Origin: Pedobacter sp. N36a
Lineage (GTDB): Bacteria; Bacteroidota; Bacteroidia; Sphingobacteriales; Sphingobacteriaceae
Reading direction: 5' to 3'
Length of the DNA stretch: 64,000 nt
Assembly (NCBI RefSeq): GCF_014472395.1
Contig: NZ_JACSZW010000007.1
Coordinates: 186,001-250,000, forward strand
Part shown: piece after piece, positions 25,926 to 34,664 of the stretch
How positions within the stretch are numbered: the first letter of the stretch is position 1
How the letters are laid out: each line of letters begins with the position of its first letter
Made by a program: the position numbers and the translations under genes
Notes under the pieces: model-generated
Database searches by the model: none
Seen by the model: only the letters and a program-made list of their open reading frames with translations
Told to the model about the DNA's origin: nothing

Positions 25926-26981
25926 ATGATTTCATTTTTTGAAGCCGCACTGGCTGAATTATCGATACACCGCATTGGAAATAAGGCACAGGACGAATTT
26001 TATGTCCTTTCTGAAAAATCTATTCCCGTAAAAGACAATATGCTGAGCAATTTATTGCAGCAGTACTTTTTAGGCCCCTTTGCTAAAGTGAATGAGATTT
26101 ATCATTTCACACACCCAAATGCAGATTTAAATCTGAATGAAGTGTATCATTTTGCTGCCAAAATTTTTGAAGATGGCACTACATTTCATGAATACAGTAT
26201 GGAGCTCGCTAAGTACCTGTATGATGTTTCCGGGCATCCAAAAATTAAGCCAGGAGAGCTTTATGTGGCTTATTTTGAAAATGTGCAGATTGAAGGAGAG
26301 CTTCATGATGCCATTGGAATCTTTAAATCAGAAACCAAAGAGCCTTTCTTAAAGGTTTATCCGGAAGAAGGTGGTTTTGGTCTGGGTTATGAAGAAGATG
26401 CGATCAATATCAATAAGCTAGATAAAGGATGTTTGATCTTTAATACCGACAAAGAAGAAGGTTTCCGCGTTGCGGTGATTGATCAGACCAATAAAAGTGC
26501 AGAAGCGGTATATTGGAAAGATGAGTTTTTGAAATTGAAAATCAGAAATGACAATTTCAACCAGACCAATAGTGTATTGGGCGTTTATAAGAACTTTGTT
26601 ACAGAAAAGCTGGACCAGGAGTTTGATATTTCTAAAGCAGATAAGATCGATTTATTGAACAAATCCATGAAATATTTCAAAGAGAAAGAGAGTTTCGACC
26701 TGGATGAGTTTTCAAATGAGGTAATTGGCAATGCCGAAGGAATTGAATCTTTCAAGAACTATAAAAAGAGTTACGAAGAAGAGTTTGATACCCCGATTGC
26801 AGACACTTTTGACATTTCTGGTGCTGCGGTCAAAAAGCAAACCAGGGCTTATAAGAGCGTCTTAAAGCTGGATAAGAACTTCCATATCTATATCCATGGA
26901 GATAAAGACCTGATTGAGAAGGGTTACGACGATGATAAGTCCATGAACTACTATAAAGTGTATTTCAGAGAAGAAGAATAA
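25926..26981 (+). CDS. Nucleoid-associated protein NdpA/YejK-like
   Basis: 351 residues with no membrane segment. The N-terminal MISFFEAALAELSIHRIGNKA and the central LYVAYFENVQIEGELHDAIGIF segment match the 37-kDa nucleoid-associated (NdpA, YejK) family. The family binds DNA with low specificity; exact role is poorly known. It is likely cotranscribed with terC (9-base gap) and ends ahead of a terminator at 27011-27058. Confidence 0.87.
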   Translation: MISFFEAALAELSIHRIGNKAQDEFYVLSEKSIPVKDNMLSNLLQQYFLGPFAKVNEIYHFTHPNADLNLNEVYHFAAKIFEDGTTFHEYSMELAKYLYDVSGHPKIKPGELYVAYFENVQIEGELHDAIGIFKSETKEPFLKVYPEEGGFGLGYEEDAININKLDKGCLIFNTDKEEGFRVAVIDQTNKSAEAVYWKDEFLKLKIRNDNFNQTNSVLGVYKNFVTEKLDQEFDISKADKIDLLNKSMKYFKEKESFDLDEFSNEVIGNAEGIESFKNYKKSYEEEFDTPIADTFDISGAAVKKQTRAYKSVLKLDKNFHIYIHGDKDLIEKGYDDDKSMNYYKVYFREEE

Positions 26982-27010
26982 AACCTTTCTTTTAGTGTCA
27001 ATTTATAATC

Positions 27011-27058
27011 AAAAGAACCAAATCCTTTAGAGTCTCTAAAAGTTTTGGTTCTTTTTTT
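27011..27058 (+). terminator. Terminator after the NdpA-like gene
   Basis: Outer stem AAGAACCAAA with TTTGGTTCTT and an inner CTTTAGAG/CTCTAAAAG pairing, then T7. Typical intrinsic terminator. Confidence 0.85.
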
Positions 27059-27137
27059 GCAAATTACTTTTATTGACAGTTAATAGTTGAGAAATAATAG
27101 TAGCTTTAGTTCAGAAGCCAAATTATTTCTTTAACGT

Positions 27138-28673
27138 ATGAACCCGGAATTACAGAAGAACAGTATTTTCAAAGTCATTGGTGCCTCTTCTCTGGGGACA
27201 TTGATCGAATGGTATGATTTTTACATTTTTGGTAGCCTGGCCACGATCATTGGAGCCCAGCTTTTTCCTGCAGATGCAGGGGCTTCTGCCCTGATCAATA
27301 CGCTGGCGATTTTTGCTGCGGGTTTTATAGTGAGGCCCTTTGGTGCCTTGGTATTTGGTCGCCTGGGTGATTTAATTGGCCGTAAATACACTTTTCTCCT
27401 GACTTTAGTGTTAATGGGTGGTTCTACCTTTTTAATCGGTCTGATCCCCTCTTATTCCAGTATTGGCTATGCAGCTCCGATTTTGGTACTGATCCTGCGC
27501 TTGGTGCAGGGCTTAGCATTGGGTGGAGAATATGGGGGCGCCGCTACTTATGTGGCGGAACATGCACCCGCCAATAAAAGAGGATTTTTTACCAGCTGGA
27601 TTCAAACGACTGCTACAGGCGGGTTATTTCTCTCCTTAGGCGTGATTGTATTGACAAAAAACCTGCTGGGCGCAGATGACTTTGCCGCATGGGGCTGGAG
27701 GATTCCCTTCTTATTGTCGATCCTGCTGGTAGGGGTATCCATCTATATCAGAATGAAAATGCACGAATCCCCAATGTTTACGAAATTGAAAACAGAAGGA
27801 AAGGTTTCGAAAAACCCTTTAAAGGAAAGCTTCAATAATAAAGCGAATTTTAAAATGGTGCTATTGGCGTTATTTGGTGCGACAATGGGGCAGGGCGTGA
27901 TCTGGTACACCGGACAATTTTATGCGCAATCTTTTATTGAAAACACCTGTAAAGTAGATTTTAACGATTCCAGGTATATATTGCTCTGGGGCATCGCCTT
28001 TGCGACGCCTTTCTTTGTCATCTTCGGCTCCTGGAGCGATAGGGTAGGTCGAAAATGGATCATGCTGACTGGCATGCTGCTGGGGATTATCTTTTACCGG
28101 CCTATTTACCAGATATTTTTAGACGATACGGATTTTAGTCAAGTCACACAAGAGGATATTTTATCGGTTGACGATCCGGTGATTACGCGTGCAGCCATAG
28201 ATGGGGGATTAGATAGCCTGGTCAGCACCACGGCCTTAGTGACCCTGGTAGATGGCAGCAGTTATCATAAAGTACAATCTCACACCAAATTTGCTGCTGC
28301 GGATAAACCGATTGAAGTTCATCCGGAACTGCTGAAAGATAAAAAATTATCAACTCCGGTATTTTGGAAATTTGTATTCCTGATTTTCTTCCAGATTTTA
28401 CTGGTGACGATGGTATACGGACCTATCGCGGCGTTTTTAGTGGAGCTATTCCCTACAAAGATCAGGTATACTTCCATGTCTTTGCCTTATCATGTTGGAA
28501 ATGGTGTATTTGGCGGACTAGTGCCTTTTATCGCCACGCTGATTGCCAGTTTCTCCGGTTCTACACCTTTATCCGGCCTCTGGTATCCAATCGGTATTGC
28601 CGCTTTGAGTTTTGTGATTGGCGCTGTTTACCTGTCCAATAAAAAACCTGTGGAAGCAGAAATTGAAAATTAA
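27138..28673 (+). CDS. MFS transporter, metabolite:H+ symporter (MHS) type
   Basis: 511 residues, about 12 transmembrane helices. The signatures are of the MHS subgroup of the major facilitator family: SLGTLIEWYDFYIFG in helix 1, FGRLGDLIGRKYTFL in the loop between helices 2 and 3, and LGGEYGGAATYVAEHAP. Members carry proline, betaine, citrate, alpha-ketoglutarate or shikimate with protons; the substrate here is unknown. Between about residues 333 and 412 there is an 80-residue polar insertion, larger than in standard MHS proteins. A two-helix small protein gene follows after 18 bases. Confidence 0.9.
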   Translation: MNPELQKNSIFKVIGASSLGTLIEWYDFYIFGSLATIIGAQLFPADAGASALINTLAIFAAGFIVRPFGALVFGRLGDLIGRKYTFLLTLVLMGGSTFLIGLIPSYSSIGYAAPILVLILRLVQGLALGGEYGGAATYVAEHAPANKRGFFTSWIQTTATGGLFLSLGVIVLTKNLLGADDFAAWGWRIPFLLSILLVGVSIYIRMKMHESPMFTKLKTEGKVSKNPLKESFNNKANFKMVLLALFGATMGQGVIWYTGQFYAQSFIENTCKVDFNDSRYILLWGIAFATPFFVIFGSWSDRVGRKWIMLTGMLLGIIFYRPIYQIFLDDTDFSQVTQEDILSVDDPVITRAAIDGGLDSLVSTTALVTLVDGSSYHKVQSHTKFAAADKPIEVHPELLKDKKLSTPVFWKFVFLIFFQILLVTMVYGPIAAFLVELFPTKIRYTSMSLPYHVGNGVFGGLVPFIATLIASFSGSTPLSGLWYPIGIAALSFVIGAVYLSNKKPVEAEIEN

Positions 28674-28691
28674 CCGCCAAAAAACACGATT

Positions 28692-28949
28692 ATGAACGGA
28701 TTAAAAAAAGGATTAGGACTGTTTTGGATGATATTGGGCCCCGGATCGATCATCTTTTTATTTTTGCAGGCTTACGAAAAAGTGGGGCTGGCTGCGGAAG
28801 GGGTACAAAAAACGAATACGGCCTTACAATGGGGGATTATATTATTCATTTTTATCCCAATCAGCGCAGGCCTGGTGATATTCGGCTATTATGCGCTGAA
28901 AGGGGAATATGATCAACTGTCTGAAGGTTCCGAAGAACCCGCCGACTAA
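28692..28949 (+). CDS. Small two-helix membrane protein, unknown function
   Basis: 85 residues. Hydrophobic helices at about 8-27 and 46-67, with an acidic tail (LSEGSEEPAD). Not recognised with certainty. It lies 18 bases after the MHS transporter gene and is probably cotranscribed, so it may be an accessory or stabilising subunit. Its stop codon overlaps the stop of the convergent methyltransferase gene by 4 bases. Confidence 0.8.
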   Translation: MNGLKKGLGLFWMILGPGSIIFLFLQAYEKVGLAAEGVQKTNTALQWGIILFIFIPISAGLVIFGYYALKGEYDQLSEGSEEPAD

Positions 28950-30130
28950 AGTACTCTTAGTAACAAACCTTTCAGGTATTCTCCTTCAGGGAAAGAAACC
29001 CTTACTGGATGGTCTTCTGGTTGGTTGAACTGTTTCAGGATCTGAACTTCTCTTCCTGCGTCTAAAGCAGCCCAGGCAATGATTTGTTTGAAGGTTTCCA
29101 TGTCTACTGCTCCAGAACAAGAATAAGTAGCTAGTAAGCCGCCTTTTTCAAGCAATAACATGCCCAATCTGTTTAGGTCCTTATAAGCTCTTGCAGCTCT
29201 GTCTAATGCAGAACGGGAAGGGGCATATTTGGGTGGATCCAACACGATAATGTCGAACTTCTTGCCTTCTTCTTTGAAAACGCGCAGTTGTTTGTTCACA
29301 TCTGATTGAATGCTTTCCTGGCGTGCGGGATCGAGGCCGTTAAGCTCCAGGTTGTGTTTTAAGGTTTCAATCGCCAAAGCAGAGCTATCTACGCTGGTTA
29401 CATGCGCTGCGCCCTTTTTTAAGCTATTTAACGTGAAGCCACCGCTGTAGCAGAAGCAGTCCAGCACGTTTTTATCCTTGCTGTAAGCAGCAAGAATGTC
29501 GCGGTTATCACGCTGATCGCAATAGAAACCAGATTTTTGTCCGTCTGCTATATTGATGTGGTAAGCAATTCCGTTTTCTTTTACTTCGATGAATTCTGGT
29601 GGAGTTTCGCCCCAAAGTAAACCTTGTGTCGCTTCTAGATTTTCATGTTTACGAGCACCAGCATCACTTTTATCAAAAATACCTCTTGGATTTAATTCTT
29701 CAATTAAGATCTCCATCAGCTCCTGTTTCGCATTTTCCATTCCTGAACTCAAGATTTGCAGGGAAAGGAAATCTGCATATTTATCTACGATTAGTCCAGG
29801 AAGGAAGTCGGCTTCACTGAAAACCAGTCTGCAGGTATTGGTATCTTCATTTAATAAATGCTGTCTGGAAGCAATCGCATCGCGAAGTTTCAATTGATAC
29901 CATGATTTGTCAATGGTTTTGCTTTCGTCCCATTCCATTAACCTCAATGCTACCCTGGATTCGGCATTGTAATACGCATAGGCAAGAAATTCTGCTGCTG
30001 CAGAACAAACTTTAACGATTTCACCATTTTCTGGTTTTCCCTTAATTTTATCAATCGCTCCTGAAAAAATCCAGGGATGGTGAAGCATTGCCGCTTTTTC
30101 TTTTCCTTTTTTAAGTATTACATCAATCAT
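28946..30130 (-). CDS. rlmI: Class I SAM-dependent rRNA methyltransferase, RlmI-like
   Basis: 394 residues. An N-terminal PUA domain (GKEKAAMLHHPWIFSGAI) is followed by an EEHEE-type region and a C-terminal Rossmann methyltransferase with DCFCYSGGFTLNSLKKG for SAM binding and the catalytic LDPPKYAPS. E. coli RlmI makes 5-methylcytosine at position 1962 of 23S rRNA; the same domain order supports a similar rRNA target here. The symbol is by family similarity. A full -7 element lies only 4 bases before the ATG, so the mRNA may be leaderless. Confidence 0.85.
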   Translation of the reverse strand: MIDVILKKGKEKAAMLHHPWIFSGAIDKIKGKPENGEIVKVCSAAAEFLAYAYYNAESRVALRLMEWDESKTIDKSWYQLKLRDAIASRQHLLNEDTNTCRLVFSEADFLPGLIVDKYADFLSLQILSSGMENAKQELMEILIEELNPRGIFDKSDAGARKHENLEATQGLLWGETPPEFIEVKENGIAYHINIADGQKSGFYCDQRDNRDILAAYSKDKNVLDCFCYSGGFTLNSLKKGAAHVTSVDSSALAIETLKHNLELNGLDPARQESIQSDVNKQLRVFKEEGKKFDIIVLDPPKYAPSRSALDRAARAYKDLNRLGMLLLEKGGLLATYSCSGAVDMETFKQIIAWAALDAGREVQILKQFNQPEDHPVRVSFPEGEYLKGLLLRVL

Positions 30131-30134
30131 GCTG

Positions 30135-30142
30135 CAAAGTTA
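30135..30142 (-). promoter_or_regulatory. -7 element abutting the RlmI-like start codon
   Basis: Minus strand reads TAACTTTG (full TAnnTTTG match). Only 4 bases separate it from the ATG at 30130, so the RNA start site should fall at or next to the start codon. Confidence 0.5.
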
Positions 30143-30276
30143 GGAAAAACAATGCTCTTTTTAGTTTGATGGATTTGGCCGAAAAAATAAACACTACATG
30201 CCGGATGAGGTGGTCATGAGCAAGATTGGAAATCCCAGGCTTCGATGAAAGGACTTGAGGTTCTGGCAATAAGTTG

Positions 30277-30284
30277 TAATTTTA
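30277..30284 (+). promoter_or_regulatory. -7-like element abutting csaA
   Basis: TAATTTTA, seven of eight to TAnnTTTG, 4 bases before the csaA ATG. Same geometry as the RlmI-like promoter on the other strand of this divergent pair. Confidence 0.42.
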
Positions 30285-30288
30285 GCGA

Positions 30289-30624
30289 ATGGAAGAAATA
30301 ACCTGGAATGATTTTGAAAAAGTCGAACTTCGTGCAGGGACAGTGCTGGAAGTAGTTGATTCTCCGGAGGCCAGAAAGCCCGCTTACAAGCTGAAAGTAG
30401 ATTTTGGCGAATTTGGCATTAAGATGAGTAGTGCGCAGGTAACGAAACACTATTCAAAAGAAGACCTTGTAGGTCAGCAAATTGTAGGTGTGGTCAATTT
30501 TCCTAAAAAACAGATCGGTAAGTTTATGTCGGAATTCCTGGTGACAGGCTTCGCGGATGAGGATGGAGATATTGTGCTGACCACATTAAATGGTACCGTG
30601 CCGAATGGCAGTAAAATGATATAA
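30289..30624 (+). CDS. csaA: tRNA-binding / export-related chaperone CsaA
   Basis: 111 residues, a single OB-fold of the tRNA-binding-domain family. The segments FEKVELRAGTVLEV, FGIKMSSAQVTKHY and VNFPKKQIGKFMSEFL match CsaA, which in Bacillus binds preproteins with chaperone-like activity. The gene ends directly against tadA (the stop codon is followed immediately by ATG), so the two are cotranscribed. Confidence 0.92.
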   Translation: MEEITWNDFEKVELRAGTVLEVVDSPEARKPAYKLKVDFGEFGIKMSSAQVTKHYSKEDLVGQQIVGVVNFPKKQIGKFMSEFLVTGFADEDGDIVLTTLNGTVPNGSKMI

Positions 30625-31098
30625 ATGAGTTATTTTAATTTTTCAGAAGAAGAGAATCCTGCTGCCGAAGATGAACATTATATGCGTCTCGCTTTGCAGG
30701 AGGCTCAAAAAGCGTATGATGCGGAAGAGATCCCAATTGGGGCAATTATCGTGTGTAAAGGAAGGATTGTTGGTCGTGGATATAACCTCACCGAACAATT
30801 GAACGATGTAACGGCACATGCGGAAATGCAGGCTTTTACAGCTGCTGCTCAGACTTTAGGTGGCAAATACCTAAAAGACTGTACCTTATACGTGACGATT
30901 GAGCCTTGTGTGATGTGTGCGGGTGCCAGCTACTGGACGCAGATCGGACGCCTCGTTTATGGGGCCCTAGAGCCAAAACGTGGCTTTACCTCTAAAAATG
31001 CCAGCCTTCTTCATCCAAAAACGGAATTGAAAGGTGGTGTGCTTGCACAGGAATGCGGGTCGCTGATGACACGTTTTTTCGCCAACAAAAGAGGGTAA
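30625..31098 (+). CDS. tadA: tRNA-specific adenosine-34 deaminase (TadA-type)
   Basis: 157 residues. The zinc deaminase motifs are HAEMQAF (zinc His and catalytic Glu) and PCVMCAGA (two zinc Cys) with the typical spacing. The N-terminal MRLALQEAQKAYDAEEIPIGA segment is characteristic of TadA, which converts A34 to inosine in tRNA-Arg(ACG). A general nucleoside deaminase is a less likely alternative. It abuts csaA with no gap, a pairing of two tRNA-linked functions. Confidence 0.9.
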   Translation: MSYFNFSEEENPAAEDEHYMRLALQEAQKAYDAEEIPIGAIIVCKGRIVGRGYNLTEQLNDVTAHAEMQAFTAAAQTLGGKYLKDCTLYVTIEPCVMCAGASYWTQIGRLVYGALEPKRGFTSKNASLLHPKTELKGGVLAQECGSLMTRFFANKRG

Positions 31099-31136
31099 CT
31101 TGACAAAGAATTGAACAAAAACTAACGTTTGAATGT

Positions 31137-31144
31137 TATATTTG
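31137..31144 (+). promoter_or_regulatory. Promoter of the superoxide dismutase gene
   Basis: TATATTTG (full TAnnTTTG match) with a TTG at 31111-31113 separated by 23 bases. 36 bases before the ATG. One of the clearest promoters in the window. Confidence 0.65.
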
Positions 31145-31180
31145 TACAAGAAATAATATTTAACCTTAAAATATAATAAT

Positions 31181-31786
31181 ATGGCTTTTGAATTACCTGC
31201 GTTACCTTACGCAACAGATGCACTAGAACCGCATATTGATAAACTTACAATGGAAATTCACCATGGTAAGCACCACCAAGCATACGTTACCAACTTAAAC
31301 AAAGCTTTAGAAGGTAAACCGGAAGCGAATCAAAGCATCGAAGAAATCGTTAAAAACATCTCTAAGTTTCCTGCTGCAGTAAGAAACAACGGCGGTGGTC
31401 ACTATAATCACTCTTTATTCTGGGAAATTTTAGGTCCAAATAAAGGTGGCGAGCCTAAAGGGGAATTGGCAGAAGCAATCAACGCTGCTTTCGGTTCTTT
31501 TGCTGACTTTAAAACTAAATTTGCTGAAGCGGGTGCTACTCGTTTTGGTTCAGGATGGGCTTGGTTAATCGTTACTGCTGATAACAAATTAGCGGTTTCC
31601 TCTACTCCAAACCAAGATAATCCATTAATGGATATCGCTGAAGTAAAAGGTACTCCACTATTGGGTATGGATGTTTGGGAACATGCTTACTACTTAAAAT
31701 ATCAAAACAGACGTCCTGATTATATTTCAGCTTTCTGGAATGTAGTAAACTGGGATGCAGTTGCTGCTCGTTTCAAAAAAGCATAA
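31181..31786 (+). CDS. sodA: Superoxide dismutase, Mn type or cambialistic
   Basis: 201 residues, normal for Fe/Mn SOD. Metal ligands are visible in [24 protein letters not shown] and [12 protein letters not shown]. The [12 protein letters not shown] and TPNQDNPLM segments carry the Gly and Gln pattern typical of Mn-selective enzymes; a cambialistic enzyme cannot be excluded. It converts superoxide to peroxide and oxygen in the cytoplasm, having no signal peptide. Convergent with oxyR, separated by a perfect terminator. Confidence 0.96.
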   Translation: MAFELPALPYATDALEPHIDKLTMEIHHGKHHQAYVTNLNKALEGKPEANQSIEEIVKNISKFPAAVRNNGGGHYNHSLFWEILGPNKGGEPKGELAEAINAAFGSFADFKTKFAEAGATRFGSGWAWLIVTADNKLAVSSTPNQDNPLMDIAEVKGTPLLGMDVWEHAYYLKYQNRRPDYISAFWNVVNWDAVAARFKKA

Positions 31787-31799
31787 TCAACACGTTTTT

Positions 31800-31841
31800 A
31801 AAAGAACAGCCTGTAAGGAGATCCTTACAGGCTGTTCTTTT
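31800..31841. terminator. Terminator between sodA and oxyR
   Basis: About 19-20 bp perfect stem from AAAAGAACAG at 31800 to its complement ending at 31841, with a tiny loop and T-rich flank. Bidirectional by symmetry. Confidence 0.9.
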
Positions 31842-31908
31842 TACTTTCTATTTTGATGCTCCTGGTCAAGGGATGAGCATCATATATATATATTCGTTTT
31901 GATCAGGT

Positions 31909-32841
31909 TTAGATCCCAACCACGTCTTTTCTCTTTTTTTGCTTCATGGCCTTTGGAATGATGGCCAGAATTTCTTCTTTTAGGGCATTCAGCATGCGTT
32001 TCTTAATGAAATTCTTATGGGTAACCAGGCTGATCTCTCTGACTGGTTCAGGCGATTTAAAATGGCGTACTTTGCTGAGTTGTTTAGCATTTAGGTCTGT
32101 TAAGGCAAGTTCAGGAAGTAAAGTAGCACCATTGTTTACATCCACCATACGGATCAGTGTTTCTACACTTCCCGTGTTATAAGTTAGGCCCTGAAGGCGA
32201 TTGTCTTTGGTAGATCTACAAATATTCAATACCTGAGAACGCATACAATGCCCCTCATTTAATAACCAGATATTTTCTTCTTCCAGATCATTGGCATCAA
32301 TTGTTTTCTTTTTATATAACTTGCTGTTTTTGCTGATGTAAGTCACAAAGTTTTCATAATAAAGCGGAAGCTCATTGAGGTGGCTGTCGGCAAGGGGAGT
32401 GGCTAGAATGCCACAGTCTAACACGCCCGTTTTAAGGTGGTGGATGATGTCTTCCGTGGTATATTCCCAAATTAAAAGCTTGAGATCGGGATATTTTTCC
32501 ATCATGCCTGAGATCACTCTGGGTAGTAAATAGGGTGCTACGGTAGGAATGATACCTACTTTAAGCTCTCCTACAACGTCTTGCTGCTGACTGCTGATGA
32601 TTTCCTTGATCTTTTGGCTCTCCTGGAGGACCAGTCTGGCCTGTTCGATGATCTGGGCACCGATTTCAGTAGGAACTACTGGTTGTTTGCTGCGGTCAAA
32701 GATTTTGACATTCAGCATTTCTTCCAGCTTTTGTACCTGCATACTTAAGGTGGGCTGCGTCACAAAACACTTATCTGCTGCGCCAACAAAGCTTCTATAG
32801 GTATCTACGGCAACAATATATTCCAGTTGAACTAAAGTCAT
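31909..32841 (-). CDS. oxyR: LysR-family hydrogen peroxide regulator OxyR
   Basis: 310 residues. The N-terminal LysR helix-turn-helix (SFVGAADKCFVTQPTLSMQV) is followed by the effector domain. The redox segment LLNEGHCMRSQVLNIC places cysteines at 199 and 208, the same numbers and spacing as E. coli OxyR, so peroxide sensing by disulfide formation is strongly supported. It sits beside a superoxide dismutase gene, in keeping with an oxidative-stress role. Two OxyR-like half sites flank its own -7 element, which suggests autoregulation. Confidence 0.94.
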   Translation of the reverse strand: MTLVQLEYIVAVDTYRSFVGAADKCFVTQPTLSMQVQKLEEMLNVKIFDRSKQPVVPTEIGAQIIEQARLVLQESQKIKEIISSQQQDVVGELKVGIIPTVAPYLLPRVISGMMEKYPDLKLLIWEYTTEDIIHHLKTGVLDCGILATPLADSHLNELPLYYENFVTYISKNSKLYKKKTIDANDLEEENIWLLNEGHCMRSQVLNICRSTKDNRLQGLTYNTGSVETLIRMVDVNNGATLLPELALTDLNAKQLSKVRHFKSPEPVREISLVTHKNFIKKRMLNALKEEILAIIPKAMKQKKRKDVVGI

Positions 32842-32887
32842 ATAGTTAAAATTTATCTAGTTTAACAAAGATATCAATTTAAGCTAT
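32842..32887. promoter_or_regulatory. oxyR promoter with two inverted OxyR-like sites
   Basis: The minus-strand -7 element TATCTTTG is at 32866-32873. Downstream of it, touching the start codon, is ATAGTTAAAATTTAT (32842-32856), matching 9 of 10 defined positions of the E. coli OxyR half site ATAGnTnnnAnCTAT. Overlapping the upstream side, in inverted orientation, is ATAGCTTAAATTGAT (32887 down to 32873), matching 8 of 10. The two 17-base units agree at 13 positions. Binding is inference. Confidence 0.5.
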
Positions 32888-32976
32888 ATGACTTTATGCT
32901 GGTCTTGCTTGTGACTTAAATATGTCTTGTTGCTCCAGAAAATTCTTTTTGGGCTTGAATCTGTTTTAGACCGGGC

Positions 32977-33906
32977 TTAAATATGTTTGGCTAAAAAGTC
33001 GAGGTAGGCCAGTTTAATGCCTTCTTCCAGCTCTATTTTATGTTTCCAGCCTAATGCATGAAGTTTAGCAACGTCCATTAGCTTACGAGGTGTGCCATCT
33101 GGTTTGCTGCTGTCGAATGTCAATTCTCCTGCAAAACCGATCACTCTCTTGATCAATAACGCGAGGTCTTTGATACTCAGGTCTACTCCCGTTCCGATAT
33201 TTAGAAATCCAGCTTCATTGTAATTCTGCATCAGGAAATAACAGGCTTCTGCCAGGTCATCTGCAAAAAGAAACTCGCGCATTGGTGATCCGGAACCCCA
33301 GATATTCACCTCTGCTGTGCCATTTACCTTTGCTTCATGAAACTTACGGATCAATGCTGGTAGCACATGGGAATTTTGCGGGTGGTAGTTGTCGTTATAG
33401 CCATATAGATTGGTTGGCATGACAGAGATAAAGTTACAATTATACTGCGCTCTGTAAGCTTCACACATCTTGATCCCCGCAATTTTAGCAATCGCATAAG
33501 GCTCGTTGGTTTCTTCCAGCAGACCGGTCAGTAAATAATCTTCTTTTAAGGGCTGAGGGGCCAGTTTCGGATAAATACAGCTTGATCCTAAGAACATCAG
33601 CTTGGTGACACCGGTTTTGTAAGCCTCATGAATCACATTGTTCTGAATGCAAAGATTCTCATATAAAAAGTCTGCCCGGTAAGTATTGTTGGCAATAATA
33701 CCACCTACTTTAGCTGCGGCAAGGAAAACAAATTCTGGTTTTTCTGCAGCAAAGAAGTCGGCCACATCCTGCTGATTGCGTAAATCAAGTTCCGATGATG
33801 TTCTGATAATCAGTTGAGTATAGCCTTCCTTTACCAGTTTACGATAGATTGCTGAGCCTACCATACCACGATGGCCAGCTACATATATTTTTGCGTTCTT
33901 TTCCAA
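32977..33906 (-). CDS. fcl: GDP-L-fucose synthase, TTG start
   Basis: 309 residues, extended short-chain dehydrogenase. NADP-binding [10 protein letters not shown], catalytic Ser in GSSCIYP and YAIAK for the Tyr-Lys pair. The family-specific segments [20 protein letters not shown] and [16 protein letters not shown] identify GDP-4-keto-6-deoxymannose epimerase/reductase. It makes GDP-fucose for surface glycans. The start is TTG at 33906, with an in-frame stop directly upstream. No other glycan gene is adjacent. Confidence 0.94.
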   Translation of the reverse strand: MEKNAKIYVAGHRGMVGSAIYRKLVKEGYTQLIIRTSSELDLRNQQDVADFFAAEKPEFVFLAAAKVGGIIANNTYRADFLYENLCIQNNVIHEAYKTGVTKLMFLGSSCIYPKLAPQPLKEDYLLTGLLEETNEPYAIAKIAGIKMCEAYRAQYNCNFISVMPTNLYGYNDNYHPQNSHVLPALIRKFHEAKVNGTAEVNIWGSGSPMREFLFADDLAEACYFLMQNYNEAGFLNIGTGVDLSIKDLALLIKRVIGFAGELTFDSSKPDGTPRKLMDVAKLHALGWKHKIELEEGIKLAYLDFLAKHI

Positions 33907-33926
33907 TTACAATTCGATTATAGGAA

Positions 33927-33934
33927 CAAAATTA
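33927..33934 (-). promoter_or_regulatory. -7 element for fcl
   Basis: Minus strand reads TAATTTTG, a full TAnnTTTG match, 20 bases before the TTG start codon. Confidence 0.52.
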
Positions 33935-33974
33935 CGAAATAGTTCGCATCATCCTTAAGAGACTGATTTAATTG

Positions 33975-33982
33975 TATTTTTG
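33975..33982 (+). promoter_or_regulatory. -7 element for trmB
   Basis: TATTTTTG, full TAnnTTTG match. Its last bases form the TTG that would otherwise be the earliest trmB start, so the RNA must begin downstream of it and the GTG at 34001 is the usable start. Confidence 0.55.
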
Positions 33983-34000
33983 CATAAAAAATTTTTAGTA

Positions 34001-34651
34001 GTGGGTAAAGATAAATTAAGAAAATTTGCAGAGATAGATACTTTTTCCAATGTCTATCAGATGGAAGAAGGAAAACCTTTGAAGGGTAAATGGGGATCAG
34101 ATCATTTCAAAAATGAAAAACCAATGGTATTGGAACTGGCCTGCGGTAAAGGCGAATATTCGGTTAATATGGCGAAATTCTTTCCGGAGAAAAACTTCAT
34201 CGGGATTGATTTAAAGGGAAATCGCATCTGGAGAGGCGCAAGAACAGGGGTAGATGAAAACATTGAAAACCTGGCCTTTTTAAGGATTCAAATCGAAGAC
34301 CTTACTGAATACTTTGAAAAGGCTGAAGTGGACGAAATTTGGATTACTTTTCCTGATCCTCAGCCTCAGGACAGCAGAGAGAAGAAAAGATTAACTTATG
34401 ATCGCTTTCTGGATATGTACAAAATCTTGCTTAAACCTGGTGGAAGAGTGAACCTGAAAACAGATAATGATGGTTTATATGCGTATACCGTTGAAAAAGT
34501 AGAAGAATTGGGCTTGATTTGTCATAAGAAAACAGATCATTTATATACTTCTGAGTATTATGATGACGTTTTAAAGATTAAAACTCATTACGAGCGTATT
34601 TATTTGAAACACGATAAGAACATCAATTATATACAGTTCTCCTTTGAATAA
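34001..34651 (+). CDS. trmB: tRNA (guanine-46-N7)-methyltransferase, GTG start
   Basis: 216 residues from the GTG at 34001 (MGKDKLRKFAEIDTF, typical for Bacteroidota TrmB). A TTG at 33980 is in frame, but it is part of the -7 promoter element and cannot be in the transcript. SAM-binding segment LELACGKGEYSVNMAK, then FIGIDLKGNRIW and the catalytic ITFPDPQP. It methylates G46 in the tRNA variable loop. Divergent from fcl. Confidence 0.93.
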   Translation: MGKDKLRKFAEIDTFSNVYQMEEGKPLKGKWGSDHFKNEKPMVLELACGKGEYSVNMAKFFPEKNFIGIDLKGNRIWRGARTGVDENIENLAFLRIQIEDLTEYFEKAEVDEIWITFPDPQPQDSREKKRLTYDRFLDMYKILLKPGGRVNLKTDNDGLYAYTVEKVEELGLICHKKTDHLYTSEYYDDVLKIKTHYERIYLKHDKNINYIQFSFE

Positions 34652-34664
34652 TGCCACTTTAAAT

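Noticed and set aside
30131..30288. Small ORF in the rlmI-csaA divergent interval
   Set aside because: Short ATG-initiated frames exist but none has a conserved look and both promoters occupy the ends of the interval.
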